From positions 17,045,254 to 17,109,253 of the forward strand of contig JAQFVV010006197.1 in assembly GCA_028023455.1 (NCBI GenBank): a stretch of DNA of 64,000 bases. Reading direction: 5' to 3'. Below the pieces are notes generated by a model, which saw only the letters and a list, made by a program, of their open reading frames with translations, did not search any database and was not told the DNA's origin. How positions within the stretch are numbered: position 1 is the first letter of the stretch; each line of letters begins with the position of its first letter. This document shows, piece after piece, positions 21,544 through 33,697 of the stretch. The stretch comes from Epiperipatus broadwayi (taxonomy: Eukaryota; Onychophora; Udeonychophora; Euonychophora; Peripatidae). Position numbers and translations under genes: made by a program.

Positions 21544-23824
21544 TGTAACGGTCAGATTTGTACATTCACACAACAAAATCCAGAGGCCTGGCAAATTATA
21601 CCAAGGCTAATCTAGATGAGGAGTTGAGACCGTGAATCCGATCGCACCTCAGCTCTTCCACCAACACTCCCTGACTTACTACTCTATGAATGACATATAT
21701 GAGACTGCACTCAGTGTTTCTTAGTTTGTGTGCCGGCAGTAGCAAAGGGTGGAGCAAGAGATTCAAGGATTATTAACTAAATTACTATACTTTAAATAAA
21801 CACACACATCTATGGCTGGTTAGGCAATGCATATATTAATAAGTAACACTAATATCAAGAAACTTAACTAAGATTTAGATGGATTAAGAATGATACGCAA
21901 CATAGTGGTTATAATTTAATATATTTTAATTAATAAATATAAATTAAATAAACAGGAGTGCATTGAAAGACACTTGCAGGTGTAAACGATGAGCAAGTTT
22001 GAGAACAAAATGGTATCTCATCTGCTGCACTATATTTCAAAAGAATTTATTACAATTTTAATAATCTACAGTTTCTTTGTGCCTAAATTTTACTATGCCC
22101 TCCCTATTAGGTTTGCAACGATTAAGTCTGTGCAAGAATGATGATTTATTATCTTAACATTTAATAAAAGTCATTTAAATAACATTTGTCTAAATCACAT
22201 GTTGTTATTAAATTAGTAATAAATTGAAAGGTTGCTAGTCTTTCTCTGTCATATGTCAAGGCTTGATCGCTCTTCAGACCGCTGTTTAACATCTGATTGG
22301 CTGTCTGAGAAACAACAGTAGGCACATGTGAAAGACTAGCAACCTTTCAATTTATTACTGAAAGTCTTTTAATAACACTTAATGAGCTGCAATAGGCTCT
22401 CTATGCAGATTATATACACACAAAACCAGATTACATGTTCAGATTAATGCTGAAATATTACATTATGGAGGAATGAACTGGAGCTTTGTAGTATGTCTTC
22501 AGATACTATGGTGTTATATATATTACTACAGATGTGTGCATCTCAAATGTGTAGTTAATTAGAGGATTCAGTACCAAGAACTCGGTTCCCATGGACCATA
22601 TGACTTGCTCTGAATAAATTGAACTCATAGTTCGGTGATCAGAGCAGCTTATAAAAAACAATTTGGATCCTCATGTTCCAGTTCTAAAGAAGAGCTGTCC
22701 GAACTAAGTAGATGGGGTGGCCATTAAAACCAGAAGCCCATTCATATAAGAAACATACAAGGCATAAATGCCCATATGTGCTTTCTAAAGACCTATTCAC
22801 CATGCTAAACATAATATTAATTAATAACTAAAAGTACACAAAATTCTATAGTTTCGTTCTGTGAAACTATCATATGCTAGTTCATAATTAGCATTCTTAA
22901 AACATGCTAAAAGGAATACTTAAAAGTAATCTAATTTATTAATAAATCTGCACAGTTTATAATATAACTCAAAAGAGGGATAAAGCATATCTGGGACTTA
23001 TGCGATACATATAATATACTTTATAACTCATTCTTGCATTTATTAATTAATTACTTTATTAACTTGCAAGCCTAATTCTAATGATATTAATAATAATAAG
23101 CTAAACATAATAGCTTAATGAATATATTTAGGTTTTCAGAGCAGAGATTTGCGAGTGTGCTAAAGAGCAACATTATTTAATTATAAGAGAGCCTCTAATC
23201 GTCTCTCCCCTCCAAGTTTATTCATAAAATCAATCTCCATTCTGAATTGGGCATAGGATAAATTATAAAATAAATATATATAAAACAAATAAGGAAGGCA
23301 TGACCACAGATTAGCATTAATAAAATAATAACTGAATAAGTTATTATTTTATAAGTATTTAGAGTTTTAGAAAGAAATGGGCAAGTTTACAGATATTAAT
23401 TTTAGCATAATTTTAAATCATATTTTACAGATTAAATCAGTTTAATTATTAGAACATTATAGTTTAGAAGTTTGTGCATATTATAAATTAGAAGCTAGCT
23501 TAACTTTTAGATAATTTATTAGAGTTATTTTTAAAGAGCTCTGCGAGAAAAATTGTTACCGCATTTTCATTGTTGAAGCTTCTTTAACTGATCAGCATCA
23601 TCTTCAGCTGGGCTGATCCATTTCTGATGTCATCTTAGCAGTTTAACTGGTCTCCCCCATTCTTCTATCTGCACAGACTGATCTCTCAAAAGGAGAGCCA
23701 GCAAATGATAGGCTTTAACTGCCAAACTCCATTTTCCAGTCAGTCCCAGATGACTGGCAGCAATTACTATATTAAATATTATATAAAAAAAGAACAACAT
23801 GAACCAAAGTGAACCCCCCTACAC
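21544..23824 (+). mobile_element. Possible long solo LTR
   Basis: The start TGTAACGGTCAGATTTG resembles the TGTAATGGACCAGACTT start of the LTR at 37252, and a possible end is GAACCCCCCTACA at 23824. The interior has many less AT-rich patches (21600-21760, 22250-22320, 22560-22780, 23550-23760) unlike the flanks. A TATAAAAA-type box lies near 22651. No target duplication supports these ends. The nine-base string TAACGGTCA recurs at 21546 and 23955, which offers an alternative boundary. Treat the limits as provisional. Confidence 0.3.
22204..22376. repeat. Inverted repeat with unique loop
   Basis: The arm at 22204-22244 (with AATAAATTGAAAGGTTGCTA and AGTCTTTC) pairs with 22330-22376 with very few differences. 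The 85-base loop is notably less AT-rich. About 170 bp overall, no coding sequence. Likely a MITE nested in the candidate LTR at 21.5-23.8 kb. Confidence 0.65.
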
Positions 23825-25335
23825 AAAATTTAAAGTTATTTATACCAGGAAAATTAGTAATTTCTGTGCCCTGTTTACAACATTTGACAAAGTATTCATC
23901 AATAATTTAAAATGCATAAAAATGAAACCTTTGGTCATTTCTTGGCTAAAGCAATAACGGTCAAACAGGTCACTCCTTGTTATTAGTTTTATTTTTAAAA
24001 GACATTAAAATTTTGATTCCAAGTTTGATTAATTGCTCACAGATGGTTTTCTAAGAATTTACATCTTTTTATAAAAACAGCTAACTTTTGTTTAAAAGAG
24101 TTTAAGTTCGTAAACATTTTATTATATATGTGTATGGGACTACCACAGAAATTGAAATTTACATACGAATGCATTTAAATAGAGTTTTTATCTAAGAATA
24201 ATGCAAATTTAAATTTATATTAATTTAAAAGAGTTGTAATGCTTTTTAAATCTATTGCATTACACTTCTTTTGCATATATATATAGGTAATTACACACAT
24301 ATAACTATGTTCATACAACTTAATTTAAATTATACCATTTTATTAAATTTAAAGTTATAACTGTGTATACATTATACGCATATGGACATTAATATGGCTG
24401 TTGGATGTATGTACCTATACAAATACATGCACATACACGTAAATATACACAATTACATATAAAATAAGTTATTAGAAGCTTATATACATGAATCAACAGC
24501 CTGTAAAAAGGACTATGATTATGGAGCAGTAGGGGCTCCGAAAGCGCTAAGTCCATAAAATAGAAGCTTACTAATAATAAACTTATAGTTTCACCTCAGC
24601 TATTAATTTTAGCTTATCAGTAATGAACTGGGATGGGTTTGAATTAGGGAAAAAGATACTACTATGGAACATAGTAGCTGAAACGGGATGATAATAAATA
24701 ATAAATAATAGATATTTTTCTTTTTATATTAATTTGAATGTTTTTACTGCTAAAAGATGAATATTTATTATTATTTCTCATTAAACAATTATTAAAAGTA
24801 GCATAAATACTTGGTGATACCATACATAGGCTCCAATCATAATGCATATGTTTATCAAATATTGTTTCAGGTACTGATTGAAGCTTACATTTCTTTAGAC
24901 ATACATATATGTAAATAAAAGATTAAACAGTTCACTGTGTGGTAATTTTTTTCAGAAACTGAAAAAATCTTAAATCTGCTTTAAGACCCCAAAAAATTTT
25001 CAAAGTTTTTACTTGTTCAAATGTCTGAATTATAATACATGAGCATGAAAGTGAATACACTTACTACTTTATTATGCTTTCAACATATATATATATATAT
25101 TGCAAAAATTGATGATTCTGGTAGATGAAAAAATATATATTTTATTTGAAAACTGGTAGTTTTAAATTTAAGTCTTTCTTATTTTATTTATTACTTTAAT
25201 CAGTTGTTTAAAAGTTTATGAAGTAGTAACTAAAAAAAAAATTAAAATTCTAAAATTAATGTAACCAAATTTTAGATGTGTTAATGCACATACATATAAA
25301 AGCATTTGCAGCAACACTGGAATAAATATATATAT
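23825..25335. other. AT-rich intergenic stretch
   Basis: TA-rich tracts and a TA microsatellite (about 25085-25101). The reverse open frame 24662-24847 shows no domain. The stretch ends in ATATATAT at the insertion point of the next element. Confidence 0.5.
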
Positions 25336-27039
25336 TGTACCGGGTCGAACTGCTGAAACCACTTACTTATGCGTATACATAAGTTTTGGCCGGTTTCAAA
25401 CTCCTTCATAATACATTTATAATCTTATAAATGTTACGTGAATGAACCGCCACATTCTAGAAAAAAGGGGGGATCTTATTGATAGCTTTAACTATCAACA
25501 ATGGCCCATCTCGGCTGCTAGATTCAAACCCCTACTATCCAAATACTTTATTTGTTTCAGGGTATATCCCGGGGCGCCAGCTAGTCTGAAGACTAACGTA
25601 TTCGGGCAGTAGGCTCATAATCCAGCGCTCGAAACATTCCCTAAAACTAGCTCAGTCTAATTTTAATTCAATAACAAAATTATACAAAATTAGTGGTGGA
25701 AAGAATTAATAAAAAGGTTGGTAAAAAGAATTGACCGACAAATAAAGTTTAAGTTTGAAGACATTTTATTTTAATTAACATTAATTAAGTTTAAAGATAA
25801 TTTATTACCAAACATTAATTGACTAAATTTAAACATCTTTATAAATCTGATTTAACACACGCACATTTTTAAAGTAACATTTCTAAACTAGTTTAAATAT
25901 TCTTGTAGATTTTAATAGTAGAACACTGGTATTTATCTAATTTAACTAATAACACTGATATAATGATCACGCACATATTAACTCATATAGCATTCACAAA
26001 TATAATAATAAAGCATTAATAGCATTTGAAACTTAAACACACATATCAATAGTTCATTTTATGTATGATAGAGTTCATATAATTTGAATCTTGAATATTT
26101 ATGAATTACAGCAGTGGCTGCTACATATAAATGATAATAAATAAATGTTTACCTAGGATTTTTGGAACGGGGATATTGCTTGTTGTTGGCTGCTTCTGCT
26201 GCTTCTGATAGATTATATCTAACCGGTTAGATTTGGACGTTTCTTGAATAGATTTTATGCGAATCCATTGGCTTTATTCTTGAAGACAGTTGAACATTTG
26301 ACGGAGGATTTCTGAGTTGTTATGCAGACATTATTTCACAGGCAGGTTTTGATGATGTTGGACTAAAAAGGCTGAAGCATGAGCGTATATTTCCAAAAGT
26401 TGCTCAACAATGCATTTTTGTTTCTAAATATATAATAGAAATGCACTGTTAACTCAACTGAAACAAGACTGTCACTGCAAACTAGACTGAAAAACTCTCT
26501 CAATTCATTGTCCGCCTGCGACGTGTTGTCTGTGTAATATCCTCCGGCAAATATCTGTTGTCGAATTTCATTGGTAATTAATCCTATGACAACGTGTTTT
26601 TTGATTGATTGTTTAATTAGTAGTAGCTATTTCAAAACGTGTTGTTTTCATATTTTTAATTAGTAGCGCACCGCTGTGTTTTTTTAAATATATTTTTCAT
26701 TTATTTATTATATTTAATACTGATACATTTATTTTACATTCGCACGCACATATATAATTTTATTCTATACATCAAAACTAGTTTTAATACTATTTTTTTT
26801 TTTATTCAATTCGAATGAAAAGAGATTTATATTTTGAAGCTTTTAATTTATAATAATAATACTATTTAACTTTTATGAACTCTTAGTTTTATCTTTTCTA
26901 AACAAAACTCCCCCTCTCCCCTTTTAATCAATTAATTTCTATTTTTTTTCAAACTCTTTTACGAAAGATTTTTTTTTATTTTAATAATTTTTTTAGACAA
27001 AATTATTTTATATACATGTGCCAAATTGGCCTCGGCACA
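25336..27039 (-). repeat. 3' LTR of the 25.3-32.4 kb element
   Basis: On the forward strand it runs from TGTACCGGGTCGAAC to GGCCTCGGCACA. It aligns almost base for base with 30640-32365. The main difference is a 24-base gap near 26514, where the other LTR has ATAACA, an A run and GTCTATTTATA. That segment contains the TATA box, so this copy lacks it. It also holds the palindromic GGGGCGCC (25572-25579) also seen in the other copy. Confidence 0.9.
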
Positions 27040-27053
27040 TTACACCCCCCTCC
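27040..27053 (-). promoter_or_regulatory. Polypurine tract of the 25.3-32.4 kb element
   Basis: On the reverse strand the sequence reads GGAGGGGGGTGTAA immediately before the TGTGCCGAGG start of the 3' LTR. This is the expected place and composition for the plus-strand primer and is the best evidence for reverse orientation. Confidence 0.8.
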
Positions 27054-27209
27054 GTTTTAGAGTAAAATGCGTCATTTTTGACCATTTTATCTTTTGCGAT
27101 TTTAATTCTTGACTCTAAAGATTTATTAATTTATTATTTTTCTAAGTTAGCTTTTTAATATCTTTTACTTAACATACAAAGGGCAATCTGTTTTGACTAT
27201 CCTTTCCTT

Positions 27210-27581
27210 CTATCTATGCCGAATACATTGCTCACAATGATCTAAATCATGGATAACAACCACCGGGACAAACCAGTTTTGAGGCACAGGGATCTTTTGG
27301 GAAACGACGCGGAAGCAGATTCGCTGACTTACACGTGTATAAAATTGAAACTTCATTTGCTGATTCTCTTGATCGGACTTGGAAAAAGAAAGGGTCGCTG
27401 CGAAATGGCAGGAATTTTCAACTGTCCATTTTCGACTTATGCTTTGGAAAGAGGAATGATCCCTGACAAGTCCGTTACGGGTACTAAAATTTATCCAGTC
27501 GGCAGCTTTAAACGTATCTTTAACTAAATTTATTTTTACACTACCCTCATTCCCTTTTGCTATAGATAACTTCATACACAT
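27210..27581 (-). CDS. Unrecognised open frame near the 3' LTR
   Basis: A 123-residue frame starts at an ATG inside the first 367-bp tandem copy and ends at a stop at 27210. It has a mixed, non-repetitive composition (SFQSISRKWTVENSCHF, VPQNWFVPVVVIHDLDHC) and the DNA is less AT-rich than the surrounding interior, so it may be, or have been, coding. No retroviral, envelope or polymerase motif was recognised. The opposite strand is also open over 27249-27527, so the long frame may simply reflect composition. Position before the polypurine tract would suit a last retroelement gene, but function is unknown. Confidence 0.3.
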   Translation of the reverse strand: MCMKLSIAKGNEGSVKINLVKDTFKAADWINFSTRNGLVRDHSSFQSISRKWTVENSCHFAATLSFSKSDQENQQMKFQFYTRVSQRICFRVVSQKIPVPQNWFVPVVVIHDLDHCEQCIRHR

Positions 27582-28270
27582 GTGTATACATGCAGCATAA
27601 TTCTACACCTCCTAATATTCTAGATATCGAGTTATTACTGGACTTGCTTCCAGGGAATCTATAATAAATAAAGGCCTTATTGCATGCATCATGAGGTGCA
27701 GCAGTGCCAAGAAAATAACCTAAAAGGATATCTGGATAAATACATTTAAGATACGCATCATGAAGTATCGTATTTACCGAATATTACCAGTGTATGTGCG
27801 CATATATACACATGTATACTTACACACTCTTAATACACCTTAGATTGACTTTTATTTCCTTATTATTAATGTTACAACCTTATTTTTAAATTCACATGAA
27901 CAATATCTTACCCTCATTCCCTTTTGCTATAGATAAATTCCTACACATGTGTATACGTGCAGCATAATTCTACACCTACTAATATTCTAGATATCGAGTT
28001 ATTACTGGACTTGCTTACAGGGAATCTATAATAAATAAATCCCTTTTTGCATGCATCATAAAGTGCAGCAATGCAAGAAAATAACCTAAAAGGATATCTG
28101 GATAAATACATTTAAGATACGCATCATGAGGTATCGTATTTACCGAATATTACCAGTGTATGTGCGCGTATATACACATGTATACTTACACACTCTTAAT
28201 ACACCTTAGATTGACTTTATATTTTTATTACTAATCTTACAACATTATTTTTAAATTCATATGAACATTA
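27543..28270. repeat. Two tandem copies of a 367-bp unit
   Basis: The copies at 27543-27909 and 27910-28270 start ACCCTCATTCCCTTTTGCTA and share long identical stretches such as GATATCGAGTTATTACTGG, with scattered substitutions. The unit lies in the interior of the 25.3-32.4 kb element and has no coding pattern common to both copies. Confidence 0.9.
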
Positions 28271-28968
28271 TTCTAACATTTGTATTAATCTAATTTCACA
28301 ATATTATTATAAACTCTTACTCAACCTTTTTATCTAACTTGCGTATATTCAAAAACAACTTACTTTACTACGATTCATTATTACACTGGTACATATATAT
28401 TTTTTTTGACTTGACTTTAAATCATTTATTTACTTCCTTTTATTACCGTGCGTGTATTCCAAAAAAAAATCTATTAGTTTATCACGAGTCTCTTTTTATT
28501 ATTTGTCTACAGATATATTTATGCTTATTTATTTAACTTGATTTTATCGATTTTATTTTAACTATTTGACCTACTTATTTATTTACGAACATTTTTCTTG
28601 ATTAACATGTGCGTTGATCACTTTTCCTAAGTATTGACCACTTCAAATTCTTATTTTTCTAGAGTGCATTTTTAGTTTTTATTTTCATCATTAGGTAATA
28701 AACATAATGTTAAGAGAAGTAGGCAGCAAAGTATAAGGCAATTTAAACACACTGATAGATTTTGTGCTGATTTAAACCAATTTTTAATTTCTTTGCCAAA
28801 TACTCGCACACACCTCAATCCTAATTTAATACACTTTTTTTTTTTTAAATTTTATTTGATAATGTTTTATTTTCATTAATACTTTCATTATACACTTACT
28901 TATTTCATTTTTATTTTTAAAGCATTATTTTTACTCTCCCTTTTTTTTTTTTTAAAAAAAAACATTTT
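28271..28968. other. Non-coding interior of the 25.3-32.4 kb element
   Basis: T- and A-rich sequence without retroelement motifs. The forward open frame 28339-28536 is hydrophobic low-complexity and lies antisense to the element, so it is not called. Confidence 0.5.
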
Positions 28969-29216
28969 CATTTTGCTTGTCTATTTTAATTTTACACACA
29001 TTTCGTTGGCGTCACGCTCCGCTATGTTCTAGACTTATGAGCTGGGATATCAATATAATTGATAAGACATAATCGAGGGTTTTTGACATAATCATTTTGC
29101 TTGTCTAATTTGATTTTACACATTTATTTTGTTTGCGTCATGCTCCGCTATGTTCTAGCCTTATGAGCTGGGATATCAATATAATCGATAAGACATAATC
29201 GAGGGTTTTGACATAA
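28969..29216. repeat. Two tandem copies of a 124-bp unit
   Basis: The units at 28969-29092 and 29093-29216 contain CTCCGCTATGTTCTAG and AGCTGGGATATCAATATAAT, with few differences. This is the second tandem duplication in the same interior. It lies just downstream, in element orientation, of the basic coiled-coil frame. Confidence 0.85.
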
Positions 29217-29425
29217 ATTGTTTTATAGATGCTTTGACATTTTAAACTCTAAGATTGTTATTTTATTTTACTAAGACTAACTTTAATCATTTTTAATTAT
29301 TCAAACTATCTTGATACTCGTTTTTACATTTATTTCCTTAAACTTTGTTAAACATTTTCCATTATTCCGAGTCCATGGTCATTATAAACTAGGTCAAGCC
29401 GGCGAATCCGTCAGATTACATATTT

Positions 29426-30192
29426 TTAATTTTTGTCTGGCAGTTCTTTCTTTCTTTCTACTAACTCACTAACATAAACGATACTCCATATTCTCACTTC
29501 TATCTCTCGATTAAAATCTATTTTATCTCTTTCTTTTTCCGTTTTATTTTCTGCCTTGTAAATAAGAAAACCTTTAAGCTTCACAGACCTCCGCCATATT
29601 TTTCCTAACCGTGAATATTTTTTCCTACGCTTTCTTTTTATTTTAAATCTACGTTTAAAACAAACGTGAACTTTTACTTTAACCTTTTTAACTTTTTGTA
29701 AAAACTTTTCAATGCTATCTTCTACCTTGAACTTATGTCTCTCTTCTATTTCTTGATCTACATTTGTTTCTACTTTCTCTGTAGCAATGCTATCTGATTC
29801 TAATTTAATTTCTATTTCCAAACTACTATATTTACCACTATCTGACTCTACTATCTCTTTGTTGACCTCAACTTCCTTATTTTCTTTGACAAAATCTACT
29901 TCTACGATCTCTTGATTTTTTACTTGTGTTTTAATCTCTTCTATTTCGTCTCTAATTTTTTCTTTTATTTTATTTTGGCCCCTTCGATCTGGTCCTTTAA
30001 CTTTTCAACCATTTCAGCTTGCCCTTCCAATTTACTCTTCATTTTATTATTTTGGTTTTTAAGCTCTTCAGCTATTTTTTTATATTCTTCGGCTGTTTCT
30101 TTTTGTTTTTCAAACATGCTGGTTAGTAAAGCTATGATTTCTCTTTTTTCCTTGTTGGGGCTATTTTCTATATTTTTACCTTGAGTCTCCAT
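29426..30192 (-). CDS. Coiled-coil and basic Gag-like product, split by a -1 frame change
   Basis: The first frame starts at ATG 30192 and reads 75 residues of heptad-rich charged sequence (EKQKETAEEYKKIAEELKN, KSKLEGQAEMVEKLKDQ) to a stop at about 29965. The -1 frame is open across that stop (KIKEKIRDEIEEIKTQ) and continues to 29426 without its own ATG; the best start there would be TTG at 29821. Together they would give about 255 residues: an N-terminal coiled coil, an acidic middle (EVEVNKEIVESDSG), then a strongly basic patch (RRFKIKRKRRKKYSR). It is the first gene after the 5' LTR, the Gag position, and a coiled coil plus nucleic-acid-binding patch fits a Gag-like role. No capsid or zinc-knuckle motif is visible. 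The junction AAAATAAAATAAAA could be a mutation or a recoding site. No known family recognised. Confidence 0.55.
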
Positions 30193-30639
30193 TTTGGCTT
30201 TATTTTTTTTTTTTATAATTTATAATTTTAAACACTTTTTATCATTATTTTTAATACCGTATTTTATTCACTTTAATAAGTTTACTAATTATTATTTTAT
30301 TTATTTCTTATTAAACTGGAAATACACGCTGACTCCACCCCACCTTTGTCCATTTTTCTCTACCCGATCTTAATGCTTTAACTCCGCCCAAACACCCAAC
30401 TGTCTCTGATTTAACATAATGATTTATTTCAACTAATGTAAATAGCATAAATCTCTCTTCATTTAAAGGGGTAAAAAAAAGGTTTCAGTCAATTCTTTTT
30501 TTTTTTTTATTTTTAAATTAATACCACTTTACGTACGTAATTTAGCTTTTGTATAGAAAAATTTTTTTAAACAAGAAACAAAGCATTTATTTACTATTGT
30601 TTCTTAGTACCAGCCCCAAACGTTGGGAAAAGTCATTTA

Positions 30640-32365
30640 TGTATCGGGTCGAACCACTGAAACCACTTACTTATGCGTATATATAAGTTTTGGCTGGTTT
30701 CAAACTCCTTCATAATACATTTATAATCTTATAAAGGTTACGTGAATGAACCGGCACATTCGAGCAAAATGGGAGATCTTATTGATAGCTTTAACTATCA
30801 ACAATGGCCCATCTCGGCTGCTAGATTCAAACCCCTACTATCCAAATACTTTATTTGTTTTGGGGTAAACCCCGGGGCACCAGCTAGTCTGAAGACTAAC
30901 GTATTCGGGCAGTAGGCTCATAATCCAGCGCTCAAAACATTCCCTAAAACTAGCTCAGTCTAATTTTAATTCAATAACAAAATTATACAAAATTAGTGGT
31001 GGAAAGAATTAATAAAAAGGTTGGTAAAAAGAATTGACTGACAAATAAAGTTTAAGTTTGAAGACATTTTATTTTAATTAACATTAATTAAGTTTAAAGA
31101 TAATTTATTACCAAACATTAATTGACTAAATTTAAACATCTTTATAAATCTGATTTAACACACGCACATTTTTAAAGTAACATTTCTAAACTAGTTTAAA
31201 TATTCTTGTAGATTTTAATAGTAGAACACTGGTATTTATCTAATTTAACTAATAACACTGATATAATGATCACGCACATATTAACTCATATAGCATTCAC
31301 AAATATAATAATAAAGCATTAATAGCATTTGAAACTTAAACACACATATCAATAGTTCATTTTATGTATGATAGAGTTCATATAATTTGAATCTTGAATA
31401 TTTATGAATTACAGCAGTGGCTACTACATATAAATGATAATAAATAAATGTTTACCTAGGATTTTTGGAACGGGGATATTGCTTGTTGTTGGCTGCTTCT
31501 GCTGCTTCTGATGGATTATATCTAACCGGTTAGATTTGGACGTTTCTTGAAGAGATTTTATGCGAATCCATTGGCTTTATTCTTGAAGACAGTTGAACAT
31601 TTGACGGAGGATTTCTGAGTTGTTATGCAGACATTATTTCACAGGCAGGTTTTGATGATCTTGTTGGACTAAAAAGGCTGAAGCACGAGCGTATATTTCC
31701 AAAAGCTGCTCAACAATGCATTTTTGTTTCTAAATATATAATAGAAATGCACTGTTATCTCAACTGAAACAAGACTGTCACTGCAAACTAGACTGAAAAA
31801 CTCTCAATTAATTGTCCGATAACAAAAAAAAGTCTATTTATACCTGCGACGTGTTGTCCATGTAATATCCTCCGGCAAATATCTGTTGTCGAATTTCATT
31901 GGTAATTAATCCTATGACAACGTGTTTTTTGATTGATTGTTTGATTAGTAGTAGCTATTTCAAAATGTGTTGTTTTCATATCTTTAATTAGTAGCGCACC
32001 GCTGTGTTTTTTTAAATATATATTTCATTTATTTATTATATTTAATACTGATACATTTATTTTACATTCGCACGCACATATATAATTTTATTCTACACAT
32101 CAAAACTAGTTTTAATACTATTTTTTTTTATTCAATTTGAATGAAAAGAGATTTATATTTTGAAGCTTTTAATTTATAATAATAACACTCTTTAACTTTT
32201 ATGAACTCTTAGTTTTATCTTTTCTAAACAAAACTCCCCCTCTCCCCTTTTAATCAATTAATTTCTATTTTTTTTCAAACTCTTTTACGAAAGATTTTTT
32301 TTTATTTTAATAATTTTTTTAGACAAAATTATTTTATATACATGTGCCAAATTGGCCTTGGCCCA
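30640..32365 (-). repeat. 5' LTR of the 25.3-32.4 kb element
   Basis: Nearly identical to 25336-27039, with forward-strand ends TGTATCGGGTCGAACC and GGCCTTGGCCCA. It retains the 24-base segment with the TATA box missing from the other LTR. Directly inside it, on the reverse strand, TTTGGGGCTGGTAC (30608-30621) might be a primer site, but the match to any tRNA is too weak to assign. Confidence 0.9.
31835..31842 (-). promoter_or_regulatory. TATA box in the 5' LTR
   Basis: On the reverse strand GGTATAAATAGAC lies about 520 bases from the LTR start and 1.2 kb from its end. That spacing resembles the TATA positions in the other long LTRs of this window. It would drive transcription of the element towards lower coordinates. 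Confidence 0.6.
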
Positions 32366-33697
32366 ATATATATATGCACAAACACCTAAATAGAATAATT
32401 GTAAGTATATTTCCACACACTATGTTAAACTAATCTTGAAAATATCTCATTTAAATGAAACAATTATTGTGAGAGTCTTTAATTTGACATTTCATTTTTT
32501 TAAAAACGGTTCATTTGAAATATTTATGAGTCAGATTTAAATTTATGGAAAAAGCAGCTGAAATGTAATAAAATTTCCTTTACATATTAATCAATTCTGA
32601 TAATACTTTTCTTTTTACATTCAATTCGATGGATTATTATTATAATCACTAGATAATTCATTATGCTGTAGTAAATTTAATTAGCCAAAAGTGTGGCCCA
32701 ATCCCAATCCGAGGTTAGGTATTCTACTGCATCAAAATTCATAATCTAATTGAAATCAATATTTATTTCATTAACAATAATTATAATTTATTATTATTAA
32801 TGAGAAGCAGTTAATTAACTTTCTCATAAATCTCAGTAAATTAATCTTATGGTGGCTAAATTGTTTCCCTAAACTTTTTTCGTATGGTTGCATTTAGCAA
32901 TCATAGTGCATTTCCCACTGGATGAAATAAAACCTCTCATTATCTAGATTTACTTGCTGTTTTCCAATTCACAGCAATTAATTCCAGAGACAAGTAAACA
33001 TTATTGGATTAATAACTTATTAAGGCTTTTACAATCAATATTTTTAGGTAAATTTGTAATAAAAATGTGTTGCCACAGAAAATGCAACCCTTACTACAGA
33101 AACAAATAATCCTATTTATTTTATCAAAAATATTGGAATCCTCAAAGAAATAAGCAGAGGATAGTTGCACTTGACAATTAATTTTTCATGTATTTAGTGA
33201 ATGGGAAAATCATTATTTTAGAAGTTGAACAGAGTGCTACCATTGAAAATATTAAATCTAAAATTCAAAAGAAAGCAAAAATTACTTTTGTTCAATTAAT
33301 AATATTTTACCTTTTAAGATTATAAATAATTTTTAATCTAGTTTGAAGTGGTTCACGACTGCTTGTTTTAATCATAATTCTATCATTATTAAACCTCCAA
33401 AATTGTCCAATTGTCAGAACAAACCCCTTTTGATAAGTGCAGTTTTTCTCCTTCTTAATTGCATACTTTTGTTAAAATGCTCTTGATAAATTGTTGTTCA
33501 CAAATGCAGAATGTATATAACTTTTTTTGCTCATATAGACTGAGAAGAATTTTGTTATTGTGTAAGATCAATTTATATAACAGATATGTTTCACAGAGAC
33601 TCCAAATATGTAATGAAAAAAAGATGTTTATAGTGATGATGATTACTAAGTGATGAACTAAGGGTTGTAAATATTATAAATAGAGAACCTATTATAA
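32366..33697. other. AT-rich intergenic stretch
   Basis: No recognisable coding sequence or element. The open frame 33459-33653 is short and without a domain. Confidence 0.5.

Larger units (their letters stand above)
25336..32365 (-). mobile_element. Long-LTR retroelement without polymerase (reverse strand)
   Basis: Two LTRs of 1704 and 1726 bp, nearly identical, flank a 3.6-kb interior. The LTR on this strand starts TGTGCCGAGGCC and ends CGACCCGGTACA. A polypurine tract (GGAGGGGGGTGTAA on the reverse strand) abuts the 3' LTR at 27040, which fixes the orientation. It sits in an AT run with a compatible ATAT duplication, which is weak evidence because of low complexity. The interior encodes a lysine/glutamate-rich coiled-coil and basic product near the 5' LTR and holds two tandem duplications, but no protease, RT, RNase H or integrase. 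This is the structure of a non-autonomous large retrotransposon derivative. LTR similarity indicates fairly recent insertion. Confidence 0.85.

Noticed and set aside
21546-23963. TAACGGTCA direct repeats as a 9-bp target duplication of a Mutator-like element
   Set aside because: The sequences just inside the repeats show no terminal inverted repeat, and a nine-base match over this distance can occur by chance.
29912-30184. Forward open frame of 90 residues rich in Phe and Ser
   Set aside because: Antisense to the Lys/Glu-rich coiled-coil frame, whose heptad pattern and position after the 5' LTR are more convincing.
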